In this document: positions 23,952 to 31,555 of the stretch, piece by piece
How positions within the stretch are numbered: position 1 is the stretch's first letter
Layout of the letters: each line of letters begins with the position of its first letter
Made by a program: the position numbers and the translations under genes
Assembly: GCF_020281205.1 (NCBI RefSeq)
Contig: NZ_JACXZC010000032.1
Location: 1 to 33,187 of the forward strand
Source: Empedobacter stercoris
GTDB lineage: Bacteria; Bacteroidota; Bacteroidia; Flavobacteriales; Weeksellaceae
Direction of reading: 5' to 3'
Length of the DNA stretch: 33,187 nt
The notes under the pieces: generated by a model
Databases searched by the model: none
What the model saw: the letters and a program-made list of their open reading frames with translations, nothing else
Told to the model about the DNA's origin: nothing

Positions 23952-23965
23952 TATCTTAACTTCAC

Positions 23966-24001
23966 AAAAAAAGGATTGAGAAAAACCTCAATCCTTTTTT
24001 T
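23966..24001. terminator. Bidirectional terminator between tdh and nitroreductase
   Basis: A 15-bp stem (23966-23980 with 23987-24001) encloses a 6-nt loop and T or A runs continue on both sides. It serves both convergent genes. Confidence 0.8.
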
Positions 24002-24003
24002 TG

Positions 24004-24639
24004 TTATTCATATATTTTTTTGACAAAATCCTTCATTGGATTTCTCACTTTTTTCATCGGAGCTAACCAATCTTCACTATCCCTGTAGCCTAAAGGAAGC
24101 AATAAAACACTTTTCATTCCTTTCTCATTCAGATCAAGTAAATCATCCAATTCAGCATTATCAAAACCTTCCATTGGCGTACTATCAATTTTAAGTTCTG
24201 CAGCTTGCGCTAATGCAAAACCTAAACCAATATATGCTTGACGAGCAGTATGCGCAAAATTCTCTTCAGAAGTTTGAGGCAAATAAATACCTTTTAATTT
24301 ATCTGTATACGAACCAAAACGTCCTCTTGGCAATTCGCGTTCATCTGTCGTAAAATCATAAATCGTATCAATACGATCTTCTGTATAACGATCCCACGCA
24401 ACAAAAACTAACAAATGAGAACAATCTGCTACAATTTGCTGATCATATGCTATAGGAACAATTTTTTGTTGTAATTCTTTGTTTTTAATTACAAGAATTC
24501 TGAATTGTTGCAAACCAGATGAAGTTGGGGCTAAACGTGCAGCCTCAACAATTTTTTTAACATCTTCTTCTTCAACAATCAAAGACGGATCATATTTTTT
24601 TGTGGCATAACGCCATTTCAAATCATCTATTAAGGACAT
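24004..24639 (-). CDS. NAD(P)H-dependent nitroreductase family protein
   Basis: 211 residues, the NfsB/FRP-like flavoprotein family. FMN contacts are suggested by the N-terminal RYATKKYDP (arginine pair of the family), the APTSSGLQQFR helix start, and the C-terminal LLLPLGYRDSEDW. These enzymes are homodimers with FMN at the interface and reduce nitro compounds, quinones or similar acceptors with NAD(P)H in the cytoplasm. The natural substrate is unknown. A single-gene unit ends at the shared terminator. Confidence 0.88.
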   Translation of the reverse strand: MSLIDDLKWRYATKKYDPSLIVEEEDVKKIVEAARLAPTSSGLQQFRILVIKNKELQQKIVPIAYDQQIVADCSHLLVFVAWDRYTEDRIDTIYDFTTDERELPRGRFGSYTDKLKGIYLPQTSEENFAHTARQAYIGLGFALAQAAELKIDSTPMEGFDNAELDDLLDLNEKGMKSVLLLPLGYRDSEDWLAPMKKVRNPMKDFVKKIYE

Positions 24640-24713
24640 AATTCTTTATTTAAATCTCCCTAAAATTACATCAAAAAAGCAATTGTTTTACTTAAATATT
24701 TGCTAAAATTTCA

Positions 24714-25178
24714 CTATTTCTCCTCTTTCCATTCCAAAAAATAACTTCCAGAAGTATTTTTAGAATTCCAACGAATTTGATAATCACCAGCTGATAAATC
24801 CAATGTAAAATTTTCTTCTTTTGACTTTATTAAATGGCGTGTAAATAAAACATTCTGATTTTTGTCTACCACTTCAAAATGCAATTCTCCATCAATTCTT
24901 ATATTTGAATGAAAATTAGCTGTTACATTTTTTGAAACATTTAATTTAATGTAACTCATTCCTGAAGCATCTTCAAATTTTGCTTTCGTCCAATTATCTC
25001 CATTTGAGTTAGACCATTTCGAATCTCCTACTCCATTTTCAAAAAAAGTTCCTTGCGATTTGATGTTTGGATTTGTTGTTTTTGCATAAAAACTATTCGA
25101 ATCTACATCTGCATTCACTTTTACTGTAATACACGATTGTAACGAAATCATTGCGATAATAAGTGCTATTTTTTTCAT
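24714..25178 (-). CDS. Lipoprotein of unknown function
   Basis: 154 residues. The signal peptide MKKIALIIAMISLQSC ends in a lipobox, so Cys16 should be lipidated. The mature protein is beta-rich and looks like one jelly-roll or carbohydrate-binding-type sandwich (NVTANFHSNIRIDGELHFEV; SAGDYQIRWNSK), but I do not recognise the family. It starts 105 nt from the divergent AmgK-like gene and may share regulation with it; nothing else supports a link. Confidence 0.6.
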   Translation of the reverse strand: MKKIALIIAMISLQSCITVKVNADVDSNSFYAKTTNPNIKSQGTFFENGVGDSKWSNSNGDNWTKAKFEDASGMSYIKLNVSKNVTANFHSNIRIDGELHFEVVDKNQNVLFTRHLIKSKEENFTLDLSAGDYQIRWNSKNTSGSYFLEWKEEK

Positions 25179-25283
25179 ATCAGTTTTTTATTTTCTAAAT
25201 AGATGCAACATTTTGAAAAAAGTTACAACAAACAAATATTTTTAAATCATTTCTGATATGCGTAACTTTCGCAAAATATTCTG

Positions 25284-26300
25284 ATGAACGATAATACAGC
25301 TCAATTTTTACACGAAAATTTCACACAAAAAGCAATCGATAGTTTAACACAACTATCTGGTGGTGCTTCTTCGCGTAAATATTCGAGATTTTTTGACCAA
25401 AATCAATCGTATATTTTAGCAGAAAGCTCTAATACAGAAGAAAATAAAGTATTCATTCAGTTTTCAATCGAACTAAAAAAAGTGATTGATAATGTTCCTG
25501 AAATCATTTCTGTTTCAGAAGATTTCAAAACGTATGTACAAACTGATTTAGGTGATGAAACATTGATGAATCTTGTGCTGAATGATCTTGAAAAAGCAAA
25601 ACCTTATTATTTTAAAACCTTAGAACAATTAGCAATTGCTCAAATTCAAGGAAAAAATCAGATTGATTTCAACCATACATTTTCTTATCCAAAATTAGAT
25701 AAAACATTAATTTTAAGAGATTTATTTCAGTTTAATTTTTACTTTTTGGATGTTTTAGGAATTGATTATAATGCAGGAAAACTGATCAAAGATTTTGATC
25801 GTTTTGCCTCTCAATTTGATCAACTTTCTCCGCAAGGATTTGTTTTCCGAGATTTCCAGACGCGCAATATTATGATTCATCATAACGAACCATATTTTAT
25901 CGACTATCAAGGTGGTTTATATGGCCCTGTTGTTTATGATTTGGTATCGTTAATTTGGCAAGCAAAAGCAAATTTACCTTTCAACTTCAAAAAAGAGTTA
26001 TACGAATTTTATTACGAGCAATTGAAGAAACTAATTCCAACTTTGGTTCCGATAGATTTTCGTCAATCCTATGAATATTGTGTCGTAGCAAGACTTTTGC
26101 AAGTTTTAGGCGCTTATGGTTTGAGAGGATTGATTGAACGAAAAAAACACTTTATAGAAAGTATTTCGTTTGGTTTAAAAAATCTTGAATCAATTATTGA
26201 TTATCCTATCTTACAGAATTACCCAGAATTAAAAAATATTATAAAAATCCTCGTTCTTCCAACAACGTTAGAGCGTGTAAATCATAAAATAAATGGCTAA
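25284..26300 (+). CDS. AmgK-like amino-sugar kinase (APH family, COG3178)
   Basis: 338 residues, the length of AmgK. The kinase motifs are RDFQTRNIM (catalytic Asp190, Asn195; the usual His of the HRD position is Phe188) and the metal-binding IDYQGGLYGP (Asp207), with YDLVSLIW after it, all typical of COG3178. AmgK in Pseudomonas phosphorylates MurNAc or GlcNAc at the anomeric carbon, feeding MurU. The gene overlaps the next by 8 nt (ATGGCTAA), so the two are translationally coupled. The N-terminal lobe has the GGASSRKYSRF turn instead of a classical P-loop, as in this family. The specificity is inferred from the MurU-like neighbour. Confidence 0.75.
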   Translation: MNDNTAQFLHENFTQKAIDSLTQLSGGASSRKYSRFFDQNQSYILAESSNTEENKVFIQFSIELKKVIDNVPEIISVSEDFKTYVQTDLGDETLMNLVLNDLEKAKPYYFKTLEQLAIAQIQGKNQIDFNHTFSYPKLDKTLILRDLFQFNFYFLDVLGIDYNAGKLIKDFDRFASQFDQLSPQGFVFRDFQTRNIMIHHNEPYFIDYQGGLYGPVVYDLVSLIWQAKANLPFNFKKELYEFYYEQLKKLIPTLVPIDFRQSYEYCVVARLLQVLGAYGLRGLIERKKHFIESISFGLKNLESIIDYPILQNYPELKNIIKILVLPTTLERVNHKING

Positions 26301-26718
26301 ATTAAATATCAACGTTCGTAGTTTTTCATATAAAAACGGTGGAATTCCAACTGATCCAACTGGTAATGGTGGTGGATTCGTTTTCGATTGCCGTGGCGTA
26401 TTAAACCCTGGGCGAATCCAAGCGTATAAAACACAAACGGGTCGTGACGAAGATGTTAAAAAATATTTGGAAACAGAAACTAAAATTGCCGTTTTCTTAG
26501 AAGGCGTTTTTCAAATCATTGATATTTCAATCGAAGATTATTTAAATCGTGGTTTTGAGAATTTAGAAATTAATTTTGGTTGTACAGGCGGACAACATCG
26601 TTCGGTTTACTCTGCTGATGCGACTGCTAAACATATTGCGGAAAAATTTCCTGAAGCGCAAGTAACCTTACATCATGTTGTACAAGAAGAAAAAAACTGG
26701 ATAAACGAAGCCTATTAA
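26293..26718 (+). CDS. Stand-alone RapZ C-terminal domain protein
   Basis: 141 residues, equal to the C-terminal half of RapZ without its N-terminal P-loop kinase domain. The signature is GCTGGQHRSVY with Cys97, Thr98, Gly99, Gly100, His102, Arg103 and Ser104, aligned with E. coli RapZ Cys247 to Ser254. The earlier GFVFDCRGVLNPG also matches. In E. coli this domain binds glucosamine-6-phosphate and small RNAs and so controls GlmS levels. Here it lies between a sugar kinase and a sugar-phosphate nucleotidyltransferase (8-nt overlap, 1-nt gap), which fits an amino-sugar-phosphate sensor. Whether it binds RNA is unknown; no GlmZ or GlmY was seen. Confidence 0.85.
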   Translation: MAKLNINVRSFSYKNGGIPTDPTGNGGGFVFDCRGVLNPGRIQAYKTQTGRDEDVKKYLETETKIAVFLEGVFQIIDISIEDYLNRGFENLEINFGCTGGQHRSVYSADATAKHIAEKFPEAQVTLHHVVQEEKNWINEAY

Positions 26719-26719
26719 G

Positions 26720-27433
26720 ATGAAAGCTATGATTTTTGCTGCGGGTCTTGGAACTCGTTTAAAACCATTTACAGAAAACCATCCCAAAGCCTTGGCTATT
26801 GTAAACGGAAAACCTCTATTGCAACGGAACATCGAATATTTGAAATCTTATGGAATTGATGAAGTCGTGATTAATGTGCATCATTTTGCAGATCAAATAA
26901 TAGAGTTTTTAGAAGAGAATAATTATTTCGGAATTGAAATTACCATCTCAGATGAAACCGATCAAGTCCTTGAAACCGGTGGCGGTTTGGTAAAAGCGAA
27001 AACTAATTTTGACGAAGATTTTTTAGTGATGAATGTTGATATTTTAACTGATCTTCATCTAACCAATTTTATCAAAGCTCATCAAGAAAATAAGGCGTTG
27101 GCGACATTAGCAGTTTCGGATAGAAATTCGTCACGCAAGTTATATTTTAACGATAAAAACGAATTAAAAGGCTGGCGAAATTTAAAAACAGAAGAAGAAA
27201 TAAAAGCTGTTGATTCTTTAGATGACTTAAATGATTTAGCTTTTAGTGGCATACATGTCATCAATCCTGCTTTATTTGATAAAATTACCGAAACAGGTAA
27301 ATTTTCGATCATGAAAGTGTACATGAATTTGATGAAAACTGAATCTATTATTGGTTTTGATCATTCTGGCGGAATTTTAATCGATGTCGGTCGACCAGAA
27401 AGTGTATTAGAAGCAGAGCAATATTTTAAATAA
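26720..27433 (+). CDS. MurU-like nucleotidyltransferase
   Basis: 237 residues, a short sugar-phosphate nucleotidyltransferase without a C-terminal left-handed helix domain, as in MurU. Motifs are FAAGLGTRLKPFT (nucleotide loop, residues 6-18), PKAL, LETGGG, and NVDIL (metal-binding Asp). MurU makes UDP-MurNAc from MurNAc 1-phosphate, which bypasses part of de novo precursor synthesis. Other short relatives make GDP-mannose or CDP-sugars, so the substrate is inferred from the AmgK-like gene upstream. It is the last gene of the operon; a terminator follows at 27443. Confidence 0.8.
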   Translation: MKAMIFAAGLGTRLKPFTENHPKALAIVNGKPLLQRNIEYLKSYGIDEVVINVHHFADQIIEFLEENNYFGIEITISDETDQVLETGGGLVKAKTNFDEDFLVMNVDILTDLHLTNFIKAHQENKALATLAVSDRNSSRKLYFNDKNELKGWRNLKTEEEIKAVDSLDDLNDLAFSGIHVINPALFDKITETGKFSIMKVYMNLMKTESIIGFDHSGGILIDVGRPESVLEAEQYFK

Positions 27434-27442
27434 AACCATACC

Positions 27443-27470
27443 AAACTCAATTCATTGAATTGAGTTTTTT
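27443..27470 (+). terminator. Terminator of kinase/RapZ-CTD/MurU operon
   Basis: AAACTCAATTC (27443-27453) pairs with GAATTGAGTTT (27457-27467) around ATT, followed by a T run. It begins 10 nt after the stop codon. Confidence 0.75.
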
Positions 27471-27499
27471 ATGTTAAAAATTTATATACCTTAGACCGA

Positions 27500-27982
27500 A
27501 TGAAATACATTAATTATTTTGTCTATTTAACTATTATTGCAGCACTCATTTTTTCTGCAATTATTTACTTTTCTTTCAAAACAAAAGTTGGAAGAATTGA
27601 TAAAAAAGAAATTATCGACCAAGGCACTTCTTTTGAGCCTTGTTCTTCTACGATTTATGAATATTATGGATCAAAAGCAGGTTACAAAACAGAACGTTAT
27701 GGGATTCGTAAAGTGATTTCTGAACCAATTCATCAATTAAACTTTCCTGATTTTTCTGGAAATATAAATGTTCGTTTTGTGATTAATTGCAAAAATGAAA
27801 TTGGTTATTTCAGAATAAAAGCGGTTGATCAAGACTATAAAAAAGTTGTACTTTCTGACAATTTGCAAAAGAAAATTGTTTCGATTGTTCAACAATTAAA
27901 AGATTGGAACGGAAAAAATGAAGATTCGTATTATCAAATACAACTAAAATTAAAGAATGGAAAAGTTGAAGACATTTTTTAA
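27500..27982 (+). CDS. Membrane-anchored protein, TonB C-terminal-like
   Basis: 160 residues. One membrane helix (residues 6-27) anchors a periplasmic domain. Residues about 85-160 (NINVRFVINCKNEIGYFRIK to the end) have the strand-helix-strand pattern of the TonB C-terminal domain, with ending YYQIQLKLKNGK, but the similarity is remote. It lacks a proline-rich spacer, so it is not a classical TonB. It overlaps the next gene by 26 nt. The function is unknown; it may be a partner of the TPR protein. Confidence 0.6.
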   Translation: MKYINYFVYLTIIAALIFSAIIYFSFKTKVGRIDKKEIIDQGTSFEPCSSTIYEYYGSKAGYKTERYGIRKVISEPIHQLNFPDFSGNINVRFVINCKNEIGYFRIKAVDQDYKKVVLSDNLQKKIVSIVQQLKDWNGKNEDSYYQIQLKLKNGKVEDIF

Positions 27983-28793
27983 ATCGAAAACGTGGGGAAT
28001 TATTTGGGGAACATTGAAATTATTGATTTCTATTCCTATTTTTTGCGCAAGTGTTTTTGCTATTTATCAATTCTTATTTTCTTCTAACAATAAAAAATTT
28101 AAATTAGCAGAAAACACACAAGGCTCTTATTATTCTGATTTTATGTTTAATCGTTTATTAAAATCAGAACCAAAAAATTCTAAATCTTGGTGGGAATCTT
28201 CTGTCGCTTATAACAAAAACGGAGAATTTGAAGAAGGAATGCGTCGTTTAAATAAAGCAAATTGTTTAAACGCTACAGACCATTTAGGTTATACAGGTTG
28301 GATTAAATATACAAAACTAAAAGATTACGAAAATGCGTTGAAGGATTTTCATCGGTTAGATAAATTGTCAAACGTTGTGGAATATCCGTGGGGCGAAAAT
28401 ATTTATTTTCAAATGGGAATTTGTCATCAAGGTTTAGGAAATTACGATTCGGCAGTTGTTTATTATGACAAATTTGTAGCATCGGAAAAAAATCCAGATA
28501 ATATTTATCCAAGAATGTACACATATCGTGGAAAAATAGAAGCGGATCAAAAAAATTATGAAAAAGCTTTGGACTTTTACAACAAAACAATTTCTTTGGA
28601 TAAAAATATTGCAGAAGCATATTACTACAAAGCTGAAACCTATAATCAATTGAACAAAAAAGATTCAGCAAAATCAAATTATTTAAAAAGTTTAGATTTG
28701 ATTCGAAAAAAATACAAAGATCAAGATCCTTATGATGAAAAATTTCTTGAAATTTATGATGCTGAAATCAAGGATAAATTGAAGGAATTATAA
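27957..28793 (+). CDS. Membrane-anchored tetratricopeptide-repeat protein
   Basis: 278 residues. A membrane helix at about residues 14-40 is followed by a row of TPR units, seen as YENALKDFHRLDKL, GLGNYDSAVVYYDKF, NYEKALDFYNKTISLD and AEAYYYKAETYNQL, each with the small-residue pattern of helix A and B. TPR arrays bind partner peptides. The start codon lies within the preceding gene (26-nt overlap), so the two are translated together, suggesting that their products act as a complex on the outer face of the inner membrane. Confidence 0.8.
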   Translation: MEKLKTFFKSKTWGIIWGTLKLLISIPIFCASVFAIYQFLFSSNNKKFKLAENTQGSYYSDFMFNRLLKSEPKNSKSWWESSVAYNKNGEFEEGMRRLNKANCLNATDHLGYTGWIKYTKLKDYENALKDFHRLDKLSNVVEYPWGENIYFQMGICHQGLGNYDSAVVYYDKFVASEKNPDNIYPRMYTYRGKIEADQKNYEKALDFYNKTISLDKNIAEAYYYKAETYNQLNKKDSAKSNYLKSLDLIRKKYKDQDPYDEKFLEIYDAEIKDKLKEL

Positions 28794-28821
28794 AACAAGC
28801 TCAACAAAGTTGAGCTTGTTT
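28793..28821. terminator. Bidirectional terminator, 13-bp stem
   Basis: 28793-28805 pairs perfectly with 28809-28821 around a 3-nt loop. It starts in the TPR stop codon and ends 3 nt before the phnA stop on the opposite strand. Confidence 0.75.
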
Positions 28822-28823
28822 GT

Positions 28824-29408
28824 TTAAGCTTGTTTCTTTACAAATTTTGTTAAAATAACAATTAATTGTCCATCTACTTTTCCTTCAATTTGATCTGTAT
28901 TATCGTGTACTAAACGAATATTACGAACGGCTGTTCCTATTTTAGCATTAATAGAAGAACCTTTCACATCTAAATCTTTGATTAATGTAACATTATCACC
29001 GTTTACTAAAACATTTCCGTTGCAGTCTTTATGCAAATCCACACTTCCATCACCTTCGTGATCACCCGAAGCCTTTGCCCATTCCATATTTTCATCATCC
29101 AAATACATCATATCCAATGCATCTGCCGCCCACGATTCGTTTCTAAAACGATTTAACATTCGCCATGAAAGCACTTGTATAGCTGGAACTTCGCTCCACA
29201 TAGACGAAAGTAAAAATGATTCCCAAAAAGAAGCGTCTAACTCTTCTCTCTTTTCAATCTGATTAATACATTTTTGTGTAATGTAAACATTTCGATCAGG
29301 ATTACTGCTTGCATCTGGATTCACTTCGTAAATCGCTAAATTTTCTGTAGCACCAGTCAGTTCGCATTGGTTACCGCTTCTTTCTTGTAAAAATGTATCT
29401 AATTTCAT
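28824..29408 (-). CDS. phnA: PhnA (YjdM) domain protein
   Basis: 194 residues. The C-terminal PhnA domain is clear (HKDCNGNVLVNGDNVTLIKD, and VDGQLIVILTKFVKK at the end). The N-terminal zinc-ribbon region of the family keeps only Cys15 and Cys47; the partner cysteines are Thr18 and Thr44, so the ribbon is probably not able to bind zinc. The name comes from alkylphosphonate loci, but the phosphonatase assignment was not upheld and the real function is unknown. Nothing near it deals with phosphonates. Confidence 0.85.
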   Translation of the reverse strand: MKLDTFLQERSGNQCELTGATENLAIYEVNPDASSNPDRNVYITQKCINQIEKREELDASFWESFLLSSMWSEVPAIQVLSWRMLNRFRNESWAADALDMMYLDDENMEWAKASGDHEGDGSVDLHKDCNGNVLVNGDNVTLIKDLDVKGSSINAKIGTAVRNIRLVHDNTDQIEGKVDGQLIVILTKFVKKQA

Positions 29409-29429
29409 GTATTGATTTTAAAACTTTTA

Positions 29430-29437
29430 CAAAGATA
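29430..29437 (-). promoter_or_regulatory. Candidate -7 box of phnA
   Basis: TATCTTTG on the minus strand matches TAnnTTTG, 21 nt before the ATG. No good TTG lies at the expected distance. Confidence 0.35.
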
Positions 29438-29516
29438 ACTTTTATTTAGAATTAAAACTTTTATAGCTTTTGACGAATCTTTTATTTAAATTCGTTCAGA
29501 ATAAAATCAATCTAAA

Positions 29517-30368
29517 ATGTTAGTAAAAAAGAATTCTGGTGAATTAGTCCCTTACAATCCAAAAGCCCTAAAGCGTTCATTAACAAAATCTGGTGCCAAA
29601 AAAGAAGAAGTTGAAGAAGTATTTGAATTAGTTTCGAATGATCTTTATGACGGAATGTATACAAAAGATCTTTACCGTATTGCATTTTCTCATCTCAAAA
29701 AATACAGAAGTTCTTATGCTGCTCGTTATAGTTTAAAAAGAGCATTGAGAGATTTAGGACCAGAAGGGTACTATTTCGAACAATGGATAGGAAAAGTACT
29801 TGAAGCAGCAGGATATCAATCTTTACATTCGGTAATTGTGCAAGGAAATGCAGTGACACATGAGATAGATGTGGTAGCTTGTAAAGGAGAATATTTATTG
29901 TTTTGCGAATGTAAATTTCGAAATGATGAAGATGCCAAGATTTCTGTCACGACACCTATGTATTTTTTATCGCGAATGAAAGATGTACAAGATCATACCT
30001 ATCATTTCTTTGGAAAAGATTTAAAGCCAACGAAAGGATTTTTAGTCACAAATGCTTATTTAACGACAGACAGTATTGATTTTGCAAATTATTACGGAAT
30101 TGGTTTAATTTCTTGGGATTATCCTGAAACAAATAGCATCAAATATTTAGTAGACAATGCTGCCTTGTATCCGATTACATGTTTAACAACTTTAACCCCA
30201 GAGCAAGAAAAAATATTGTTATCTAAAGAATGTATTTTGGTAAAAGATTTACAACAAAATAGTGCTTATTTGGATGTTTTAAACCTCTCTCAAGAACAAC
30301 GAAATGATGTTTTAGAAGAAGCAAATGAATTGTTAGAAATAGAAAATTTTACCTGTGTAATCGAATAA
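29517..30368 (+). CDS. ATP-cone plus Mrr-type endonuclease protein
   Basis: 283 residues. The first 80 or so form an ATP-cone, recognisable from the start (VKKNSGELVPYNPKALKRSL) as in NrdR and ribonucleotide reductase, where it senses ATP and dATP. A restriction-type nuclease core of the PD-(D/E)XK type follows: FEQWIGKVLEAAGY (Glu88), HEIDVV (Asp118) and CECKF (Glu131, Lys133). This is the Mrr_cat arrangement. The last 70 residues are of unknown structure. It stands alone without a methyltransferase, so it is not a classical restriction system. A nucleotide-regulated DNA nuclease in repair or defence is inferred. Confidence 0.8.
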   Translation: MLVKKNSGELVPYNPKALKRSLTKSGAKKEEVEEVFELVSNDLYDGMYTKDLYRIAFSHLKKYRSSYAARYSLKRALRDLGPEGYYFEQWIGKVLEAAGYQSLHSVIVQGNAVTHEIDVVACKGEYLLFCECKFRNDEDAKISVTTPMYFLSRMKDVQDHTYHFFGKDLKPTKGFLVTNAYLTTDSIDFANYYGIGLISWDYPETNSIKYLVDNAALYPITCLTTLTPEQEKILLSKECILVKDLQQNSAYLDVLNLSQEQRNDVLEEANELLEIENFTCVIE

Positions 30369-30372
30369 AACC

Positions 30373-30410
30373 AATCAAAAAAGAAGCTAAATTTAGCTTC
30401 TTTTTTGATT
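30373..30410. terminator. Perfect 38-bp palindrome, bidirectional terminator
   Basis: Every base of 30373-30391 pairs with 30392-30410. It contains six A and six T in mirrored places, so a stem with a T tail forms on both strands. It fills the 43-nt gap between two convergent genes. Confidence 0.8.
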
Positions 30411-30411
30411 A

Positions 30412-30879
30412 TTATAATTCTTTAAAAATTTCAAAACTATCTTTGTGGTCGCACCAAAATTCATCCAAATTAATCATTCGATTTTTTAAGAACGGAATTA
30501 TTTGTGGCCAATCTGATTCTCTAAAAATACTTACATTTTCTAATCGCATTTTTATCGTCGAAATCGTTTTTCCATCGTGGTCAATATCCTCTTTTGTCCA
30601 AACCCATTTTTCACCAAGATAACTTTCTAACACGTTTTCATATTCTTCAAACTGTTCATAAATCATGGATTGAACGGAAGGGTCTGGATGTGAAATTTTG
30701 ATCGAAACCTCTGCATATTTACGTTCTACATCCGTTCTAAAACTAATTCCTTTGATTGTCGTTTTATAATTCACCCAATTTATACGCGATCCCTCGGCAT
30801 TCATTTGCAATTTCATGTACGTTCCGTACGAAATCCAAAATTCTTTTTTTATACGATAAGCTTCTTCTTTTGAAAACAA
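30412..30879 (-). CDS. DUF4268 family protein
   Basis: 155 residues. The start (FSKEEAYRIKKEFWISYG) and the WVNYKTTIKGISFRTDV stretch are typical of DUF4268. Relatives are found alone or at the end of longer nuclease-like proteins; the function is unknown. The start codon is TTG: no in-frame ATG exists before Met22, and family members begin close to this place. The nearby ATP-cone nuclease is convergent, not in the same operon. Confidence 0.7.
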   Translation of the reverse strand: MFSKEEAYRIKKEFWISYGTYMKLQMNAEGSRINWVNYKTTIKGISFRTDVERKYAEVSIKISHPDPSVQSMIYEQFEEYENVLESYLGEKWVWTKEDIDHDGKTISTIKMRLENVSIFRESDWPQIIPFLKNRMINLDEFWCDHKDSFEIFKEL

Positions 30880-30943
30880 AATGAATAATTTTTTACAAAA
30901 ATCGGTTTAATATTCTATTCAACAAAATTTCCCAAAAAATAGC

Positions 30944-30972
30944 TTGGTTTGATTCTTGTTCTATTAAATTTG
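30944..30972 (+). promoter_or_regulatory. Promoter of thioredoxin-like gene
   Basis: TTG (30944-30946), an 18-nt spacer and TAAATTTG (30965-30972) match the Bacteroidota consensus. It is 24 nt before the ATG. Confidence 0.5.
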
Positions 30973-30996
30973 AATAAATATTTTTAAATAATAAAT

Positions 30997-31482
30997 ATGA
31001 AACTATTTTCTTTCCTAAGTCTTATAGGGATTTTGACTTTTTCTTGTGTAAATGCACAAACTGTAGAAACTGTTAAATACGAAGCATTGCACGAAAAAAT
31101 AGCAAATTATAAAGATGAAGTCGTCGTGGTTAACTTTTGGGCAACGTGGTGCGCACCTTGCGTAGAGGAAATTCCAGCATTTATGGAAATCAATGAACAA
31201 TACAAAGATCACCCAAATTTCAAGATGCTATTGGTTTCACTGGATCGACCAAAAATTATAGACAAAGTAAAAAAGTTTATGGTTGATAATAAGATTACTG
31301 CAGAAGTTGTTTTATTGGATGACACCAAACGTATGAATGAATGGATTCCATCATTTGATCCGAAATGGGCTGGAAATATTCCCGTCACGATCGTTTACGA
31401 CAAAGGTGAAAAGGTCGTTTTTCACGATCAAGCCATGACGAAATTTGAATTAGAGGACTACATCCAAGAATATTTAGATTAA
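30997..31482 (+). CDS. Exported thioredoxin-fold protein (TlpA-like)
   Basis: 161 residues with a signal peptide (MKLFSFLSLIGILTFSCVNA). A cysteine at position 17 just before the cleavage area might make it a lipoprotein, but the site is not a clean lipobox. The thioredoxin active site is WCAPC (Cys52, Cys55) after VVVVNFWAT, and NIPVT carries the cis-proline. TlpA/ResA-type proteins reduce disulfides in the periplasm, for example for cytochrome c maturation; the target here is unknown. Confidence 0.87.
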   Translation: MKLFSFLSLIGILTFSCVNAQTVETVKYEALHEKIANYKDEVVVVNFWATWCAPCVEEIPAFMEINEQYKDHPNFKMLLVSLDRPKIIDKVKKFMVDNKITAEVVLLDDTKRMNEWIPSFDPKWAGNIPVTIVYDKGEKVVFHDQAMTKFELEDYIQEYLD

Positions 31483-31490
31483 TCAATAAA

Positions 31491-31513
31491 ACTCCTAAAA
31501 TCTTTTTAGGAGT
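31491..31513 (+). terminator. Terminator of thioredoxin-like gene
   Basis: ACTCCTAAAA (31491-31500) pairs with TTTTAGGAGT (31504-31513) around TCT. The T tail is interrupted (ATTATATTTTTT), so strength is uncertain. Confidence 0.6.
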
Positions 31514-31555
31514 ATTATATTTTTTGTATGTTTATATCAACATAAAAACACAAAA

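Noticed and set aside
30373-30410. 38-bp palindrome as a regulatory site
   Set aside because: It sits between two convergent stop codons with mirrored A/T runs, the form of a bidirectional terminator.
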